Shown: piece by piece, positions 24,716-33,281 of the stretch
Layout: each line of letters begins with the position of its first letter
Position numbering within the stretch: the stretch's first letter is position 1
Source: Bacteroidota bacterium
GTDB taxonomy: Bacteria; Bacteroidota; Rhodothermia; Rhodothermales; UBA10348
Reading direction: 5' to 3'
Length of the DNA stretch: 34,937 nt
Assembly: GCA_029262835.1 (NCBI GenBank)
Contig: JAJCYQ010000032.1
Span: 1-34,937, forward strand
Position numbers and translations under genes: made by a program
The notes under the pieces: generated by a model
Told to the model about the DNA's origin: nothing
The model's database searches: none
What the model saw: the letters and a program-made list of their open reading frames with translations, nothing else

Positions 24716-26064
24716 AGTCACCCTTCGCCCTCGTTACGATGTCCTTCGCCGGACTCATCGTCGTCGGCACCGTTGGCCTCATGACGCTTCCCGGGCTCTA
24801 CACGGGCGATGGGCTTTCATGGCTTGACGCCCTTTTCACCGCAACCAGCGCCGTCTGTGTTACGGGGCTCATCGTGGTCGATACCGCGACCGCGTTTACA
24901 GCCGCGGGCCAAGCCTATCTGCTCGTACTCATTCAACTTGGAGGGATCGGCATTGTCACGCTGGCCACGGCCGTCATGTCCACCATCGGAGCACGCATGT
25001 CGCTCTCGGTCGAGGACCTGGCGCGGGACACGGCCAACGCATCGACCCATGTGGATTATCGCCGCCTGGTGAGCGTCGTGGTGGCCGCAACGTTCACCTT
25101 TGAACTTATTGGCGCCATCGTCCTGTGGGCACTCTGGATACCGGAGTTCGGCGTGACGGGCGCCATCTGGCCAGCCGTCTTCCACTCGGTCAGCGCCTTC
25201 TGCAACGCCGGCTTTTCCATTTTCAGCGATTCCCTGATGGGATTCTCGGCGCACACGGGTATCCTGGCCATCGTATCCATCCTCATCATTATTGGTGGTC
25301 TCGGCTTCGTAGTGCTGGCGGAGCTCGGCCGCGGATACCTCGCTCGACGTGGAGAGCGGCGATTCCGTTGGTCGACGCACACGCAGCTGGTGCTCTATAC
25401 ATCGGCCATTCTCCTCGCCGGAGGCACCGTCCTGTTCACCACGTTTGAGTGGAACGTATCGCTCTCGGAAATGACCTGGCTCGACCGCGTCGTGAACGGC
25501 TTTTTCATGAGCGTAACCGCCCGCACGGCCGGATTCAATACAATCGATTACAACGCGGCTGGCAACAATACGGACTTTCTGACCATCATCCTGATGTCCA
25601 TCGGCGGATCGCCCGGTTCGACGGCCGGTGGTCTCAAAACCACAACAGCGGCCCTGATCGGTCTCGTGGCCTGGTCGCGCATCCGTGGACAGCGAAACGT
25701 CTCCATTCGGCACCGGACCATTCCGGAAGAAACCATTTCACGGGCAATGGGCCTCTTCGTGATCTTCTTTGGCATAGTCACGGCTGGCATCTTCCTGTTT
25801 ACATCCACCGAAATGGGATGGGCCGGGCAGACCGACAATTCCAGCTTCCTGCCCTTCATGTTTGAAGCGGTAAGTGCGCTCAATACCGTTGGCCTGTCCA
25901 TGGGCGTCACGGCCGATCTCTCTCCGGCCGGCCGCATCGTAACCATTTTCCTTATGTTTGTAGGTCGCGTGGGCCCTATCACCGTAGCGCTCGGATTCGT
26001 GCAGTCCGGTAAAACCAAATCCGCCCGCTTCAAAAACAGTTATGAGGACGTAGGCATTGGCTGA
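24712..26064 (+). CDS. trkH: Trk/Ktr potassium-uptake membrane subunit
   Basis: This is a 450-residue inner-membrane K+ channel/transporter subunit of the TrkH/KtrB superfamily. Four pore loops with selectivity-filter signatures are visible: TSAVCVTGL (about 44-52), SAFCNAGFS, SVTARTAGFNT and SALNTVGLS, each built around a conserved Gly. The length of 450 is nearer KtrB than E. coli TrkH. ATG 24712 overlaps the hisH stop; longer starts lie within hisH. Its cytosolic gating partner follows immediately. Being translationally coupled to histidine genes is unexpected for an ion transporter. Confidence 0.92.
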   Translation: MKSPFALVTMSFAGLIVVGTVGLMTLPGLYTGDGLSWLDALFTATSAVCVTGLIVVDTATAFTAAGQAYLLVLIQLGGIGIVTLATAVMSTIGARMSLSVEDLARDTANASTHVDYRRLVSVVVAATFTFELIGAIVLWALWIPEFGVTGAIWPAVFHSVSAFCNAGFSIFSDSLMGFSAHTGILAIVSILIIIGGLGFVVLAELGRGYLARRGERRFRWSTHTQLVLYTSAILLAGGTVLFTTFEWNVSLSEMTWLDRVVNGFFMSVTARTAGFNTIDYNAAGNNTDFLTIILMSIGGSPGSTAGGLKTTTAALIGLVAWSRIRGQRNVSIRHRTIPEETISRAMGLFVIFFGIVTAGIFLFTSTEMGWAGQTDNSSFLPFMFEAVSALNTVGLSMGVTADLSPAGRIVTIFLMFVGRVGPITVALGFVQSGKTKSARFKNSYEDVGIG

Positions 26065-26725
26065 CAAAGGCAGATTCATCGTCGTCGGGTTGGGCGGTTT
26101 CGGCTCGACCATCGCCCGCAAAATGTACGAGGACGGCCACGAAGTGATCGCGGTCGATATCGACGAGAAGCTGGTACAGGATATTTCCGATGGCGTCACG
26201 CGAGCCGTCACGGGCGATGGCACGCGCGCCGATACGCTACAGGCCATTGGTGCCGAGGGCGCAACAGGAGCCATCATTTCCACGGGCGACGACATCAGCG
26301 CGAGTGTGCTGGCCGCACTCGCCTTCTCGGACCTCGGGGTGACGCGCATTTACGTCAAGGTGGTGTCGCGGAGCCACAAACGCATCGTTGCACACTTTCC
26401 ACACGTCGAACCCATTTTCCCGGAGGAAGAGACGGCCAAGAACCTGGCCATGCGCATAGAAAAGAGTGATTCACTGCTCAACTACGTGGATCTTGGCTCG
26501 GGAGTAAGCCTCCAGGAAATGGCCGTTCCGGCACAGTGGGAGGGCAAAACGCTGGCTGAACTTTCCTTGCGTACGCAATATCGGGTGTCGGTTGTGGCCG
26601 TTCATGACGTCATTACCGACGTTATGAACGCCGTGCCCGACCCGAGCAAACCCCTGCTCGATACGTACACGCTCATTCTGTCCGGTAGCAAGGAAAACCT
26701 CATGCGCGTCGCAGAACTGCCCTGA
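26057..26725 (+). CDS. trkA: Trk/Ktr potassium-uptake regulatory subunit (RCK)
   Basis: This is a 222-residue cytosolic ring-forming regulator. The RCK_N Rossmann domain with GLGGFGSTIA (about 11-20) and the ribose-binding acidic residue in VIAVDID binds NAD(H)/ATP/ADP. The RCK_C domain occupies about 140-220. A single RCK_N-RCK_C unit is the KtrA form, whereas E. coli TrkA is a tandem duplication. The start is a TTG at 26057, the only start codon between an in-frame stop at 26051 and the conserved first strand. It overlaps trkH by 8 bases. The stop lies within a 23-base tandem duplication. Confidence 0.9.
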   Translation: MADKGRFIVVGLGGFGSTIARKMYEDGHEVIAVDIDEKLVQDISDGVTRAVTGDGTRADTLQAIGAEGATGAIISTGDDISASVLAALAFSDLGVTRIYVKVVSRSHKRIVAHFPHVEPIFPEEETAKNLAMRIEKSDSLLNYVDLGSGVSLQEMAVPAQWEGKTLAELSLRTQYRVSVVAVHDVITDVMNAVPDPSKPLLDTYTLILSGSKENLMRVAELP

Positions 26726-26758
26726 GCCTCGGTTCGGAATAGCCCTGAGCCTCGGTCC
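26720..26758 (+). repeat. 23-base tandem duplication at the trkA end
   Basis: CCCTGAGCCTCGGTTC at 26720-26735 recurs as CCCTGAGCCTCGGTCC at 26743-26758. The first copy contains the trkA stop codon. It looks like a recent local duplication, with no hairpin or other signal. Confidence 0.6.
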
Positions 26759-26815
26759 AGATTTACTCCCATGAAGGAACCGGGCGCCTTCCGTTCCGTC
26801 CAAGTGCGCCAAACA

Positions 26816-26902
26816 GGAGGGGTGGCAGAGCGGTTGAATGCACCGGTCTTGAAAACCGGCATACCTTCGCGGGTATCGAGGGTTCGAATCCCTCCCCCTC
26901 CG
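26816..26902 (+). tRNA. tRNA-Ser (anticodon UGA)
   Basis: This is an 87-base class II tRNA. Acceptor GGAGGGG (26816-26822) pairs with CCCCTCC (26895-26901) and G26902 is the discriminator base expected for serine. The anticodon stem is CCGGT/ACCGG with loop CTTGAAA, giving anticodon TGA, which reads UCN codons. A long variable arm is present (about TACC..GGTA), and the T arm is GAGGG TTCGAAT CCCTC. CCA is not encoded. A terminator follows 11 bases later. Confidence 0.96.
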
Positions 26903-27026
26903 CAATACTCCAGGCCCGGCATGCGCATGCATGCCGGGCTTTTTCGTTGCAGCGAGCCGTGCTTGCACGTGCGAGATGGAACGGGAAAGCCCGCACGTCG
27001 CGAAGCGACGCGGGCCTGGAGTATTG
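26903..27026. repeat. 124-bp segment bounded by 16-bp perfect inverted repeats
   Basis: CAATACTCCAGGCCCG starts at the base after the tRNA discriminator (26903-26918), and its exact reverse complement stands at 27011-27026. Between them are the tRNA terminator and a second hairpin (GCCCGC-AC-GTCGC, loop GAA, GCGACGCGGGC, 26989-27015). No ORF is visible in it. It may be a small palindromic element or a remnant at the tRNA 3' end. Confidence 0.6.
26914..26944 (+). terminator. rho-independent terminator of tRNA-Ser
   Basis: Stem GCCCGGCATG (26914-26923) pairs perfectly with CATGCCGGGC (26930-26939) around a 6-base loop, followed by five T residues (26940-26944). Confidence 0.9.
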
Positions 27027-27287
27027 ACCCTCCCCCCTTCAGGGCTAACGGAGCGGCCGCAGGCCGCGACGTAATTCCTCCTCCTCCCGCTCCTGCTCTC
27101 TCTCCCGCTCCTGCTCCCTCTCCTTCTCCTGCAGGGGCGCCCGGCCAACGATCATCAGCGGAGCACCAGGATTACCACGTCACAGAGATAAGGATGAAAT
27201 GACGCAACCAATACTTGCCAAATCAGCATATCCTATTGTCTACCTTTTACTTACAACGTTTTATCTATCTATTCTCAAAGGTCCAGG
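27027..27287. other. non-coding stretch with a pyrimidine-rich tract
   Basis: No convincing gene is present. At 27075-27130 the plus strand is almost purely C/T, with four isolated G and no A, and includes CTCCCGCTCCTGCTC twice, 18 bases apart. From about 27200 the sequence turns AT-rich (23 of 60 bases G/C in 27241-27300). The 143-residue frame running from the tRNA through this tract is a shadow of the tRNA. Confidence 0.6.
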
Positions 27288-27391
27288 ATGTCGTGAGCGT
27301 GCCCGAGCTGCCGCGAGCTGCCCCAGAATGTCGTGAGCGTGAATCGCGACAGCTCGTAGCAGCTCGCGCCACCTCAGGGGCAATCGCGACA
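27288..27391. repeat. dyad-symmetric repeat array with 40-bp period
   Basis: ATGTCGTGAGCGTG occurs at 27288 and exactly 40 bases later at 27328. The inverted motif ATCGCGACA occurs at 27343 and exactly 40 bases later at 27383, with one more copy at 27450. The left and right halves align as an imperfect palindrome that shares CGCGAGCTGC as well as the end motifs. The flanks are AT-rich, so this could be a protein-binding array, a cruciform-forming extragenic palindrome or a decayed mobile element end. 27392-27569 is AT-rich with no recognised gene. Confidence 0.6.
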
Positions 27392-27569
27392 CTTCAGCAC
27401 ATAGTAACCTTTTCACAAATTACTATCTATACTGTATTTACAGATATTGATCGCGACATTTCGTCCTTATGTCCCAGAAACCAACATGCACACCAGCTCC
27501 CTCCCGCAACCCGACACGCATCCTCCCGTTACAATGGGAGTCCATAACATCACCGAACCGACCGTCGGT

Positions 27570-28298
27570 ATGCGCTTTCCTCGCCCTCTTGCCCTATTGA
27601 CCTTGCTGCTTCTGTTGCTCGCGCCGGACTCAGCACGAGTAGTCACAGCCCAGAACGGCACAGTCCAGAACGGTACCGCCAGCATGCGCGCGCTGCCCGA
27701 ACCGGTGGACTACCTGGCACTCGCCAAGGGCAATATCTGGGAATATGACGTCATCCATGAGGTCGACGGCGTCCGCACGGCCCCGACAGCCCTCCGCTTC
27801 GCCATCCGCGATGTACGTACCGGTCAGGGCGCGTTCACGGATTATTTCGTCACGGTCACCGTATTTGATGGCGAAGACGTCATTCGCAGCACCGAATGCA
27901 TGTTTCGCACCAGCGGAGAAAAGCCTTTTCTTGTTGGCACGCGGCGTATTGACCGCCCCGACTGCGTATTCCAGTCGCCGCTGATGGCAACAGATGTGGA
28001 ACCCGTGATGACGCTCTCAACACTGGCCATTGGGCAATCGAGCGTGCCGGTCTCCCATACAGGCGTTTTTGAGCAATTCTGGTCGAACGAGAGAGGCGAA
28101 AGCGGCTACGTGAAAAGCTCGTACGCCCCCGGCCTGAGCCTGTATCGGTACGAGAAAAGAAACGCTCCGTCGATCAGCAATCCAGACCAGCCGCGCATAT
28201 CGTACGTCAGCACGCTGGTCCACGCCCGAACAAATGGCACGTCCTTCGGCCAACCTCTGGCGCCGAACCGACCGCAAAGAAACGATTTGATCTTCTGA
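27570..28298 (+). CDS. secreted protein of unknown function
   Basis: This is a 242-residue protein. ATG 27570 is preferred among several in-frame starts (27447, 27486, 27534) because it gives a clean signal peptide: MRFPRP, a long Leu run, then VVTAQ. Just after the cleavage site is a small duplication (NGTVQNGTA). The remainder is beta-rich, beginning YLALAKGNIWEYDV and continuing with repeated Thr/Val-rich strands, and carries two Cys (ECMF and DCVF) that could form a disulphide. I recognise no family. It faces the convergent TauE/SafE-like gene with 7 bases between stops. Confidence 0.65.
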   Translation: MRFPRPLALLTLLLLLLAPDSARVVTAQNGTVQNGTASMRALPEPVDYLALAKGNIWEYDVIHEVDGVRTAPTALRFAIRDVRTGQGAFTDYFVTVTVFDGEDVIRSTECMFRTSGEKPFLVGTRRIDRPDCVFQSPLMATDVEPVMTLSTLAIGQSSVPVSHTGVFEQFWSNERGESGYVKSSYAPGLSLYRYEKRNAPSISNPDQPRISYVSTLVHARTNGTSFGQPLAPNRPQRNDLIF

Positions 28299-28305
28299 GG
28301 CGCAC

Positions 28306-29154
28306 TCACAGGTACCGCACGAGCGACAACACAGCAGCCAGTGCCGACACCGCAATGATCGTCGGTCGAAGATACCCGTTGTCGGCAATGCGGGCCGTCC
28401 GGCGGGAAAGCAGGAATCCGGTCAGCACTCCGGGCATCAGAAGCACTGTCAGATAGACCTCATGCAGGCCAAACTTGCCAGCTGCCACGAGCGCCGCCAC
28501 CGACAACAGCGTTCCAGCTACAAATATTCCTGACAGCGTACCACGCACGCGACCGCCCTCGGAGTGCAGGTACAGCATGGCCAGCGGTGGTCCGCCGATC
28601 GATGCCGCCGTGCCCAGCACGCCCGACATGAAGCCCACTCCGAGCAGCGACCCCCGCGTGATGGGCAATTTCAAGCCGGAAGCCATGATCCCCAGCGCCA
28701 CAAGTACAAGCACGGCAACAAGTGGAGGCATCCACTCGGAAGCCATGAACGTGAATACAACAGCCACGACGGCACTGCCCACTCCACGGCCCACAATGCC
28801 CCATGATACCTCACGAAACTGAACCGAAGCACGCTCGCGCCGGAGCAGCATAAGAGTCAGGAAAAAAGCCACCAGCAGCATGGGTCCTGGCACAAAGGAG
28901 GGCTCAAGAAGCAAGAGGATCGGGACGGAAAACGTCCCGAGGCCAAACCCGATGGAGCCTTGCAACATGGCGCCGGCGCAAACAACGCCCGAAATAAGCG
29001 CCAGAACGGGAAAGGAGATGTCGATATCAACAATACCAATATTGAGAGAAGGCCGCGAGCAGGCGAACTCGAATGCAACCACCGAATACGCCCTCCGTAG
29101 TGGCCCACTGGAATCGTTCCCGATGGCCACACGTCCAAGCTGTGGAATATACAT
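28306..29154 (-). CDS. TauE/SafE-family membrane permease
   Basis: This is a 282-residue inner-membrane protein with about eight hydrophobic helices in two repeated halves (ISGVVCAGAMLQGSIGFGLG near the start of the first, GVGFMSGVLGTAASIGGPP in the second), the pattern of the TauE/SafE exporters. Family members move sulfite, sulfoacetate or other small anions out of the cell; the substrate here is unknown. The start is uncertain: ATG 29154 leaves 29 bases to the divergent tolC-like start, and GTG codons further in are possible. The frame extends to 29265 but would then overlap the tolC-like gene. Confidence 0.78.
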   Translation of the reverse strand: MYIPQLGRVAIGNDSSGPLRRAYSVVAFEFACSRPSLNIGIVDIDISFPVLALISGVVCAGAMLQGSIGFGLGTFSVPILLLLEPSFVPGPMLLVAFFLTLMLLRRERASVQFREVSWGIVGRGVGSAVVAVVFTFMASEWMPPLVAVLVLVALGIMASGLKLPITRGSLLGVGFMSGVLGTAASIGGPPLAMLYLHSEGGRVRGTLSGIFVAGTLLSVAALVAAGKFGLHEVYLTVLLMPGVLTGFLLSRRTARIADNGYLRPTIIAVSALAAVLSLVRYL

Positions 29155-29183
29155 CCGACGATCAAAACCTCCTGTCCAATACC

Positions 29184-30545
29184 ATGAATCGATTTTCAAA
29201 CCTCTTCGGAGGCCTGGCCCTGCTGATCGGCGTCGTAGCGCTGTTTCCCGCATCCACCCACGCACAGCAGCGTGTCATCACGTTCAATGAAGCGGTAGAC
29301 ATTGCGCTGGAACGCAACGTCGCTATTCGACGCGCCCAGAACAACCTGGATCTGCAGGGACTGACGGTGATGAGCGAGAAGGCGGATTTCCTCCCGAACG
29401 TCAATCTGAACTCCGGACTGAATCGCAACTACGGACTCTTCATTGACAATACGACCTTCGAGCAGCGCACGACGCGGACCGACGGCTTCAATGCCAGCGC
29501 AAGCAGCGGCCTCAACCTGTTCAATGGATTCTCTGACGTCGCCAGCCTCAAAGCCGCCGAGGCTACGCTCGAGGGCCAGGAGTACACGTTCGAGCGAACC
29601 AAACAGACGGTCGTTTTTGATGTCATTCAGGCCTATCTGAATGTCATTCTGGCCGAAGAGAACATCCGGATCAGGCAGGATGATGTCGATGCCCAACAGC
29701 GCTCCCTGGATCAGATTCGGGAATTCGTGAATGTCGGTACGCGCCCCGTCTCCGACCTCTACCAGCAGGAAGCCACACTCGCCAACAGTGAGGCCCAGCT
29801 GCTCACGGCGGAAAACACATTTGAAGTCAACAAGACGAGGCTTATCCGCGTCCTTCAACTTGATCCGCTTGGCGAATATGCGTTTGAGGCCCCCCGCGCG
29901 GAGGACATCGACACGTCGCCCCGTATGTACGAAGCCGAAACCATGCTCCGAACGGCATTTGAACTCCGGCCCGATCTGCGTTCCCAGGAAATGTCCATTG
30001 AATCGGCTGCTCAGGGGGTGCGCGTCGCCAAATCGGGCCGCTACCCGACACTCTCGGCCAGCGGCAGCATCAGCACCAGCTGGTCTTCGGCTCGGCGAAG
30101 CATTTTCAGCTTCCAGGACCAGATAGACAACAACCGGAGCGAGCGCATTGGCCTCTCCCTCAACATCCCGCTCTTCAATCGCCTCAATACGCGGACGAAC
30201 ATTGAGCGCAGCCAGGTGCAGTTCCGCAATGCCCAGCTTGATCTGGAGAACGCCCAGCAGAACGTGGCCCTCGAAGTGCGCCAGGCCTACCAGGACTATT
30301 TGACCGCAACCAAGCGGCTCGACGTGACAGCCAAGCAGCTCCGCTCGGCTGAGCAGGCGCTGCAGATCGTGCAGGAGCGCTATAACCTGGCCGATGCCAC
30401 GCTGGTCGAGCTCACTCAGGCCCAGGCCGCCTTCACGAGCGCCGCCTCACAGCGCGCCCAAGCCGTTTTTGAATTCCACTTCCAGGAGCGTGTACTGGCC
30501 TACTACCAGGGTACGCTCGATCCCGAGCAGGAGCTCTTCGACTGA
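29184..30545 (+). CDS. TolC-family outer-membrane efflux protein
   Basis: This is a 453-residue outer-membrane channel subunit with a signal peptide ending STHAQ and two OEP repeats of long amphipathic helices (ITFNEAVDIALERNVAIRRAQ; FNGFSDVASLKAAE; then FNRLNTRTNIERSQVQFRNA). As a trimer it forms the exit duct for efflux or type I secretion. It is the first gene of an operon with a periplasmic adaptor 35 bases downstream and an ABC ATPase. ATG 29184 is chosen over an earlier start because it places the signal peptide at the N-terminus. Cargo unknown. Confidence 0.9.
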   Translation: MNRFSNLFGGLALLIGVVALFPASTHAQQRVITFNEAVDIALERNVAIRRAQNNLDLQGLTVMSEKADFLPNVNLNSGLNRNYGLFIDNTTFEQRTTRTDGFNASASSGLNLFNGFSDVASLKAAEATLEGQEYTFERTKQTVVFDVIQAYLNVILAEENIRIRQDDVDAQQRSLDQIREFVNVGTRPVSDLYQQEATLANSEAQLLTAENTFEVNKTRLIRVLQLDPLGEYAFEAPRAEDIDTSPRMYEAETMLRTAFELRPDLRSQEMSIESAAQGVRVAKSGRYPTLSASGSISTSWSSARRSIFSFQDQIDNNRSERIGLSLNIPLFNRLNTRTNIERSQVQFRNAQLDLENAQQNVALEVRQAYQDYLTATKRLDVTAKQLRSAEQALQIVQERYNLADATLVELTQAQAAFTSAASQRAQAVFEFHFQERVLAYYQGTLDPEQELFD

Positions 30546-30580
30546 GCCACCCTGCCCTCATGTGAACAGAAGAAGACCCC

Positions 30581-32014
30581 ATGCCTTCAAAGAAGAACCC
30601 GACGCGGCGCCTGCTGACGCTGCTCATTGGCCTCATCATCGTTGTTGTCGCCGTGGCCGTTATTGGTAAAATGACCGGTGTATTCGGCGGCGGTGAACGC
30701 TCGATCATGGTGGAAGCCGATGACGTCGAGATCCGCACCGTGACGCAGGTCGTCACGGCATCGGGCAAGATCCAGCCCGAAACGGAAGTCAAGATCAGCC
30801 CCGATGTCTCGGGAGAAATCATCGAACTGCCCATCAAGGAAGGTGATTTCGTGCGCAAGGGAGACCTGCTGGTCCGCATCCGGCCCGATTTCTATCAGGC
30901 ACAGGTAGAGCAGTCACAGGCGTCGGTGCTGCAGGCCAAGGCCAATGAGGCGGCGCGGCGCGCGGATGTCCTCAACGCCGAGCTCGAATTCAACCGGCAG
31001 AGAGAGCTTTTCAACTCCGGCGCTATTTCGAAGTCCGATTTTGATGCCGCCGAGAACAGGTATAAAACGGCACAGGCCAACCTCGAGGCCGCCCAGTACA
31101 GCGTACAGATCAACGAGGCCCGCCTGTCCGAATCCCGCGAAAACCTGAGCCGGACCATCATCCACGCGCCCATTGAGGGCACGATCTCCATTCTGAACGT
31201 CGAGCTTGGCGAACGTGTGGTCGGCACGACCCAGATGACGGGTACAGAGATGATGCGTGTCGCCCGCCTTGACCAGATGGAGCTGGAGGTGGATGTCAAT
31301 GAGAATGATGTCGTGAACGTCGTACTGGGAGATACGGCGGCCGTCGAAATCGATGCCTACCAGAACCGCACTTTCCGGGGTGTCGTGACAGAAATCGCCA
31401 ACTCGGCGCGTACGCAGGGACAGGGAACGCAGGAGCAGATTACCAACTTCCCGGTCAAGATCCGAATTCTGGATGCGCACAATACCGTGTATGGGCAACT
31501 CGCCCAGGACGCAGCGCTCGCCGGAAACGAAATCACCGCTACCAGCGGAACGCCCAACTTCCGCCCGGGCATGAGTGGTACGGTAGACATCTTCACCGAG
31601 ACGCTGCCCGGCGCAGTCGCCGTACCCATTCAGGCCGTGACGGTCCGCGACTTCGCGGCGCTGGCCCGGGAGAAACAGCGTGAACAGCGGCGCCGGCCAT
31701 CGGGTGACGGGGCCGATGCCGACACGGAAGAAGACGCAGACGTCCCCGCAGCCAACGGCGACACCGTGCCGGACCCAACAGAAGAAGACCTCCGCCGTGT
31801 GGTGTTCGTCATGGCCGACGGCAAGGCCGACATGATTGAGGTCGAAACCGGCATTTCGGACGACACCCACGTCGTGATCTCCACCGGCCTGACGGCGGGC
31901 CAGAAAATCATTACGGGTCCGTACCGCGCTGTTTCCCGCACGCTCAGACCCGGCGATGCCGTTGAGGTCCAGTCGAACAATGACCAGCGTCCCGTCGTCC
32001 TGACATCAAACTGA
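30581..32014 (+). CDS. periplasmic adaptor (HlyD/MacA-type membrane fusion protein)
   Basis: This is a 477-residue protein with one N-terminal membrane anchor ([19 protein letters not shown]), a barrel-sandwich/lipoyl-like domain ([22 protein letters not shown]), a coiled-coil hairpin (about 110-190, [21 protein letters not shown]), and beta-barrel and membrane-proximal domains. It links the inner-membrane ABC transporter to the TolC-like channel. An acidic, low-complexity insert (about 380-400, [19 protein letters not shown]) is unusual in the membrane-proximal part. It is followed by the ATPase gene after 8 bases. Confidence 0.9.
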   Translation: MPSKKNPTRRLLTLLIGLIIVVVAVAVIGKMTGVFGGGERSIMVEADDVEIRTVTQVVTASGKIQPETEVKISPDVSGEIIELPIKEGDFVRKGDLLVRIRPDFYQAQVEQSQASVLQAKANEAARRADVLNAELEFNRQRELFNSGAISKSDFDAAENRYKTAQANLEAAQYSVQINEARLSESRENLSRTIIHAPIEGTISILNVELGERVVGTTQMTGTEMMRVARLDQMELEVDVNENDVVNVVLGDTAAVEIDAYQNRTFRGVVTEIANSARTQGQGTQEQITNFPVKIRILDAHNTVYGQLAQDAALAGNEITATSGTPNFRPGMSGTVDIFTETLPGAVAVPIQAVTVRDFAALAREKQREQRRRPSGDGADADTEEDADVPAANGDTVPDPTEEDLRRVVFVMADGKADMIEVETGISDDTHVVISTGLTAGQKIITGPYRAVSRTLRPGDAVEVQSNNDQRPVVLTSN

Positions 32015-32022
32015 GTCGCGCC

Positions 32023-32733
32023 ATGGATCCCGTCATCATATTGCAGGAAGTACGCAAAATCTACAAGATGGGTACGCAGGAGGTGCGCGCACTCGATGGT
32101 GTGGACCTGAATGTCTTCCCGAACGAGTACGTGGCCATCATGGGCCCATCGGGCTCCGGCAAATCGACCATGATGAACATCATTGGCTGCCTGGACGTGC
32201 CCTCAAGCGGACATTATATCCTCAACGGGGCCGATGTCGGCAGCATGGACGATGACGAACTCGCGGCAGCGCGAAACCGGGAAATCGGATTCGTTTTTCA
32301 GACGTTCAACCTGCTTCCGCGCGTGAACTGCCTGCAGAACGTCGAGCTGCCACTCATTTACTCGGGAATTCGCCGCGCCGAGCGCCGCGAAATGGCCGCC
32401 CAGGCCCTGCAGAATGTGGGCCTCGGAGATCGTATGGATCACAAGCCCAACGAACTCTCGGGCGGACAGCGCCAGCGCGTCGCCGTGGCGCGTGCCCTCG
32501 TGAACAACCCGGCCATTCTGCTCGCCGATGAACCGACCGGCAACCTCGACACGAAAACCGGCGTCGAGATCATGCACCTCTTCGAAGAGCTGCACCAGCG
32601 CGGCAACACGCTGCTCGTCGTGACCCACGAGGAAGAAATTGCCCGGCACGCCCGCCGCATTGTACGCCTGCGCGATGGCCTCGTCGAGTCAGACGAAAAG
32701 GTCGACAACCCGGTCCTGGCCCAGGCCGTATAA
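32023..32733 (+). CDS. ABC transporter ATPase (MacB/LolD class)
   Basis: This is a 236-residue nucleotide-binding subunit with Walker [10 protein letters not shown] at 41-49, the Q-loop [11 protein letters not shown], signature LSGGQ at 145-149, Walker [13 protein letters not shown] at 165-176, and switch His in VVTHEE. It belongs to the class that powers MacB, LolCDE and FtsEX-type mechanotransmission. The permease gene that normally follows is missing: the next gene, 68 bases on, is on the other strand. The permease must be encoded elsewhere or the operon has lost it. Confidence 0.92.
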   Translation: MDPVIILQEVRKIYKMGTQEVRALDGVDLNVFPNEYVAIMGPSGSGKSTMMNIIGCLDVPSSGHYILNGADVGSMDDDELAAARNREIGFVFQTFNLLPRVNCLQNVELPLIYSGIRRAERREMAAQALQNVGLGDRMDHKPNELSGGQRQRVAVARALVNNPAILLADEPTGNLDTKTGVEIMHLFEELHQRGNTLLVVTHEEEIARHARRIVRLRDGLVESDEKVDNPVLAQAV

Positions 32734-32801
32734 GCGCCGCGATGGCGCGAGAGCTCCGTCCAACACAGAGATGGCGCATGCCTCGCCGCCCAGCGCCCAG
32801 G

Positions 32802-33281
32802 TCACATTTCGCAGGAATACCGCTCCCTCGTCCGCTCAAACCGCACCGGACCCGCTGCCTGCCGGAGTGAAATGGCCTGAAACGGCTCCGCGAGTCCCAT
32901 TGTACTGATGCAGTCGGATCCCGGCGTGTAGACGATGTAGGAAATCACAACCGTGTCGCGAACCACTTCGGCCTGTTCGACCTCGACAGCGTACCCGCCG
33001 CTCTCAACGGGAACCGCCATGAGCGCGACCATCTGCTGCGAGAAATCAACGGGCAGGAACGGCTCCCTGGGCGATACGCGTGGCGCCAGTGCCTCCCATT
33101 CGGCTTCCGTGCGGGCAAGTCGCTCCAATAACACGTGGTCCGCCGCCCGCTGCCCAAACCCAATCTGCTCATAGGGAAGCGCTTCACCCGCGTCGATGGT
33201 AACTTCCGATCCGTCGCTGCACGCACCCAGCGCGAGGACCATCACCAGCCCTGCCCAACGTGACACCCTACATTGAATCAT
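32802..33281 (-). CDS. lipoprotein with PrcB C-terminal-like domain
   Basis: This is a 159-residue lipoprotein with signal peptide and lipobox (LGAC). The C-terminal about 95 residues carry the pattern VDFSQQMVALMAVPVESGGYAV then VSYIVYTPGSDC in degenerate form, which resembles the PrcB C-terminal domain (a companion of the Treponema PrtP protease). The resemblance is by eye only. The 5' end overlaps the start of the divergent MarC-like gene by 22 bases. Two Cys near the end (DCIS, YSCEM) could pair. Confidence 0.6.
   Translation of the reverse strand: MIQCRVSRWAGLVMVLALGACSDGSEVTIDAGEALPYEQIGFGQRAADHVLLERLARTEAEWEALAPRVSPREPFLPVDFSQQMVALMAVPVESGGYAVEVEQAEVVRDTVVISYIVYTPGSDCISTMGLAEPFQAISLRQAAGPVRFERTRERYSCEM

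Noticed and set aside
26989-27015. Second terminator after the tRNA
   Set aside because: The hairpin is strong but is not followed by a T run, so it is described only as part of the inverted-repeat segment.
26771-27202. 143-residue ORF across the tRNA and pyrimidine tract
   Set aside because: Its N-terminal half is a translation of tRNA-Ser (the familiar GGVAERLNAPVLKTG shadow) and the rest is low-complexity; no RBS or homology pattern.
27288-27391. Possible CRISPR array because of 40-bp periodicity
   Set aside because: Only two copies in each orientation, the orientations are opposed, and the intervening sequences themselves form a palindrome; no cas genes.
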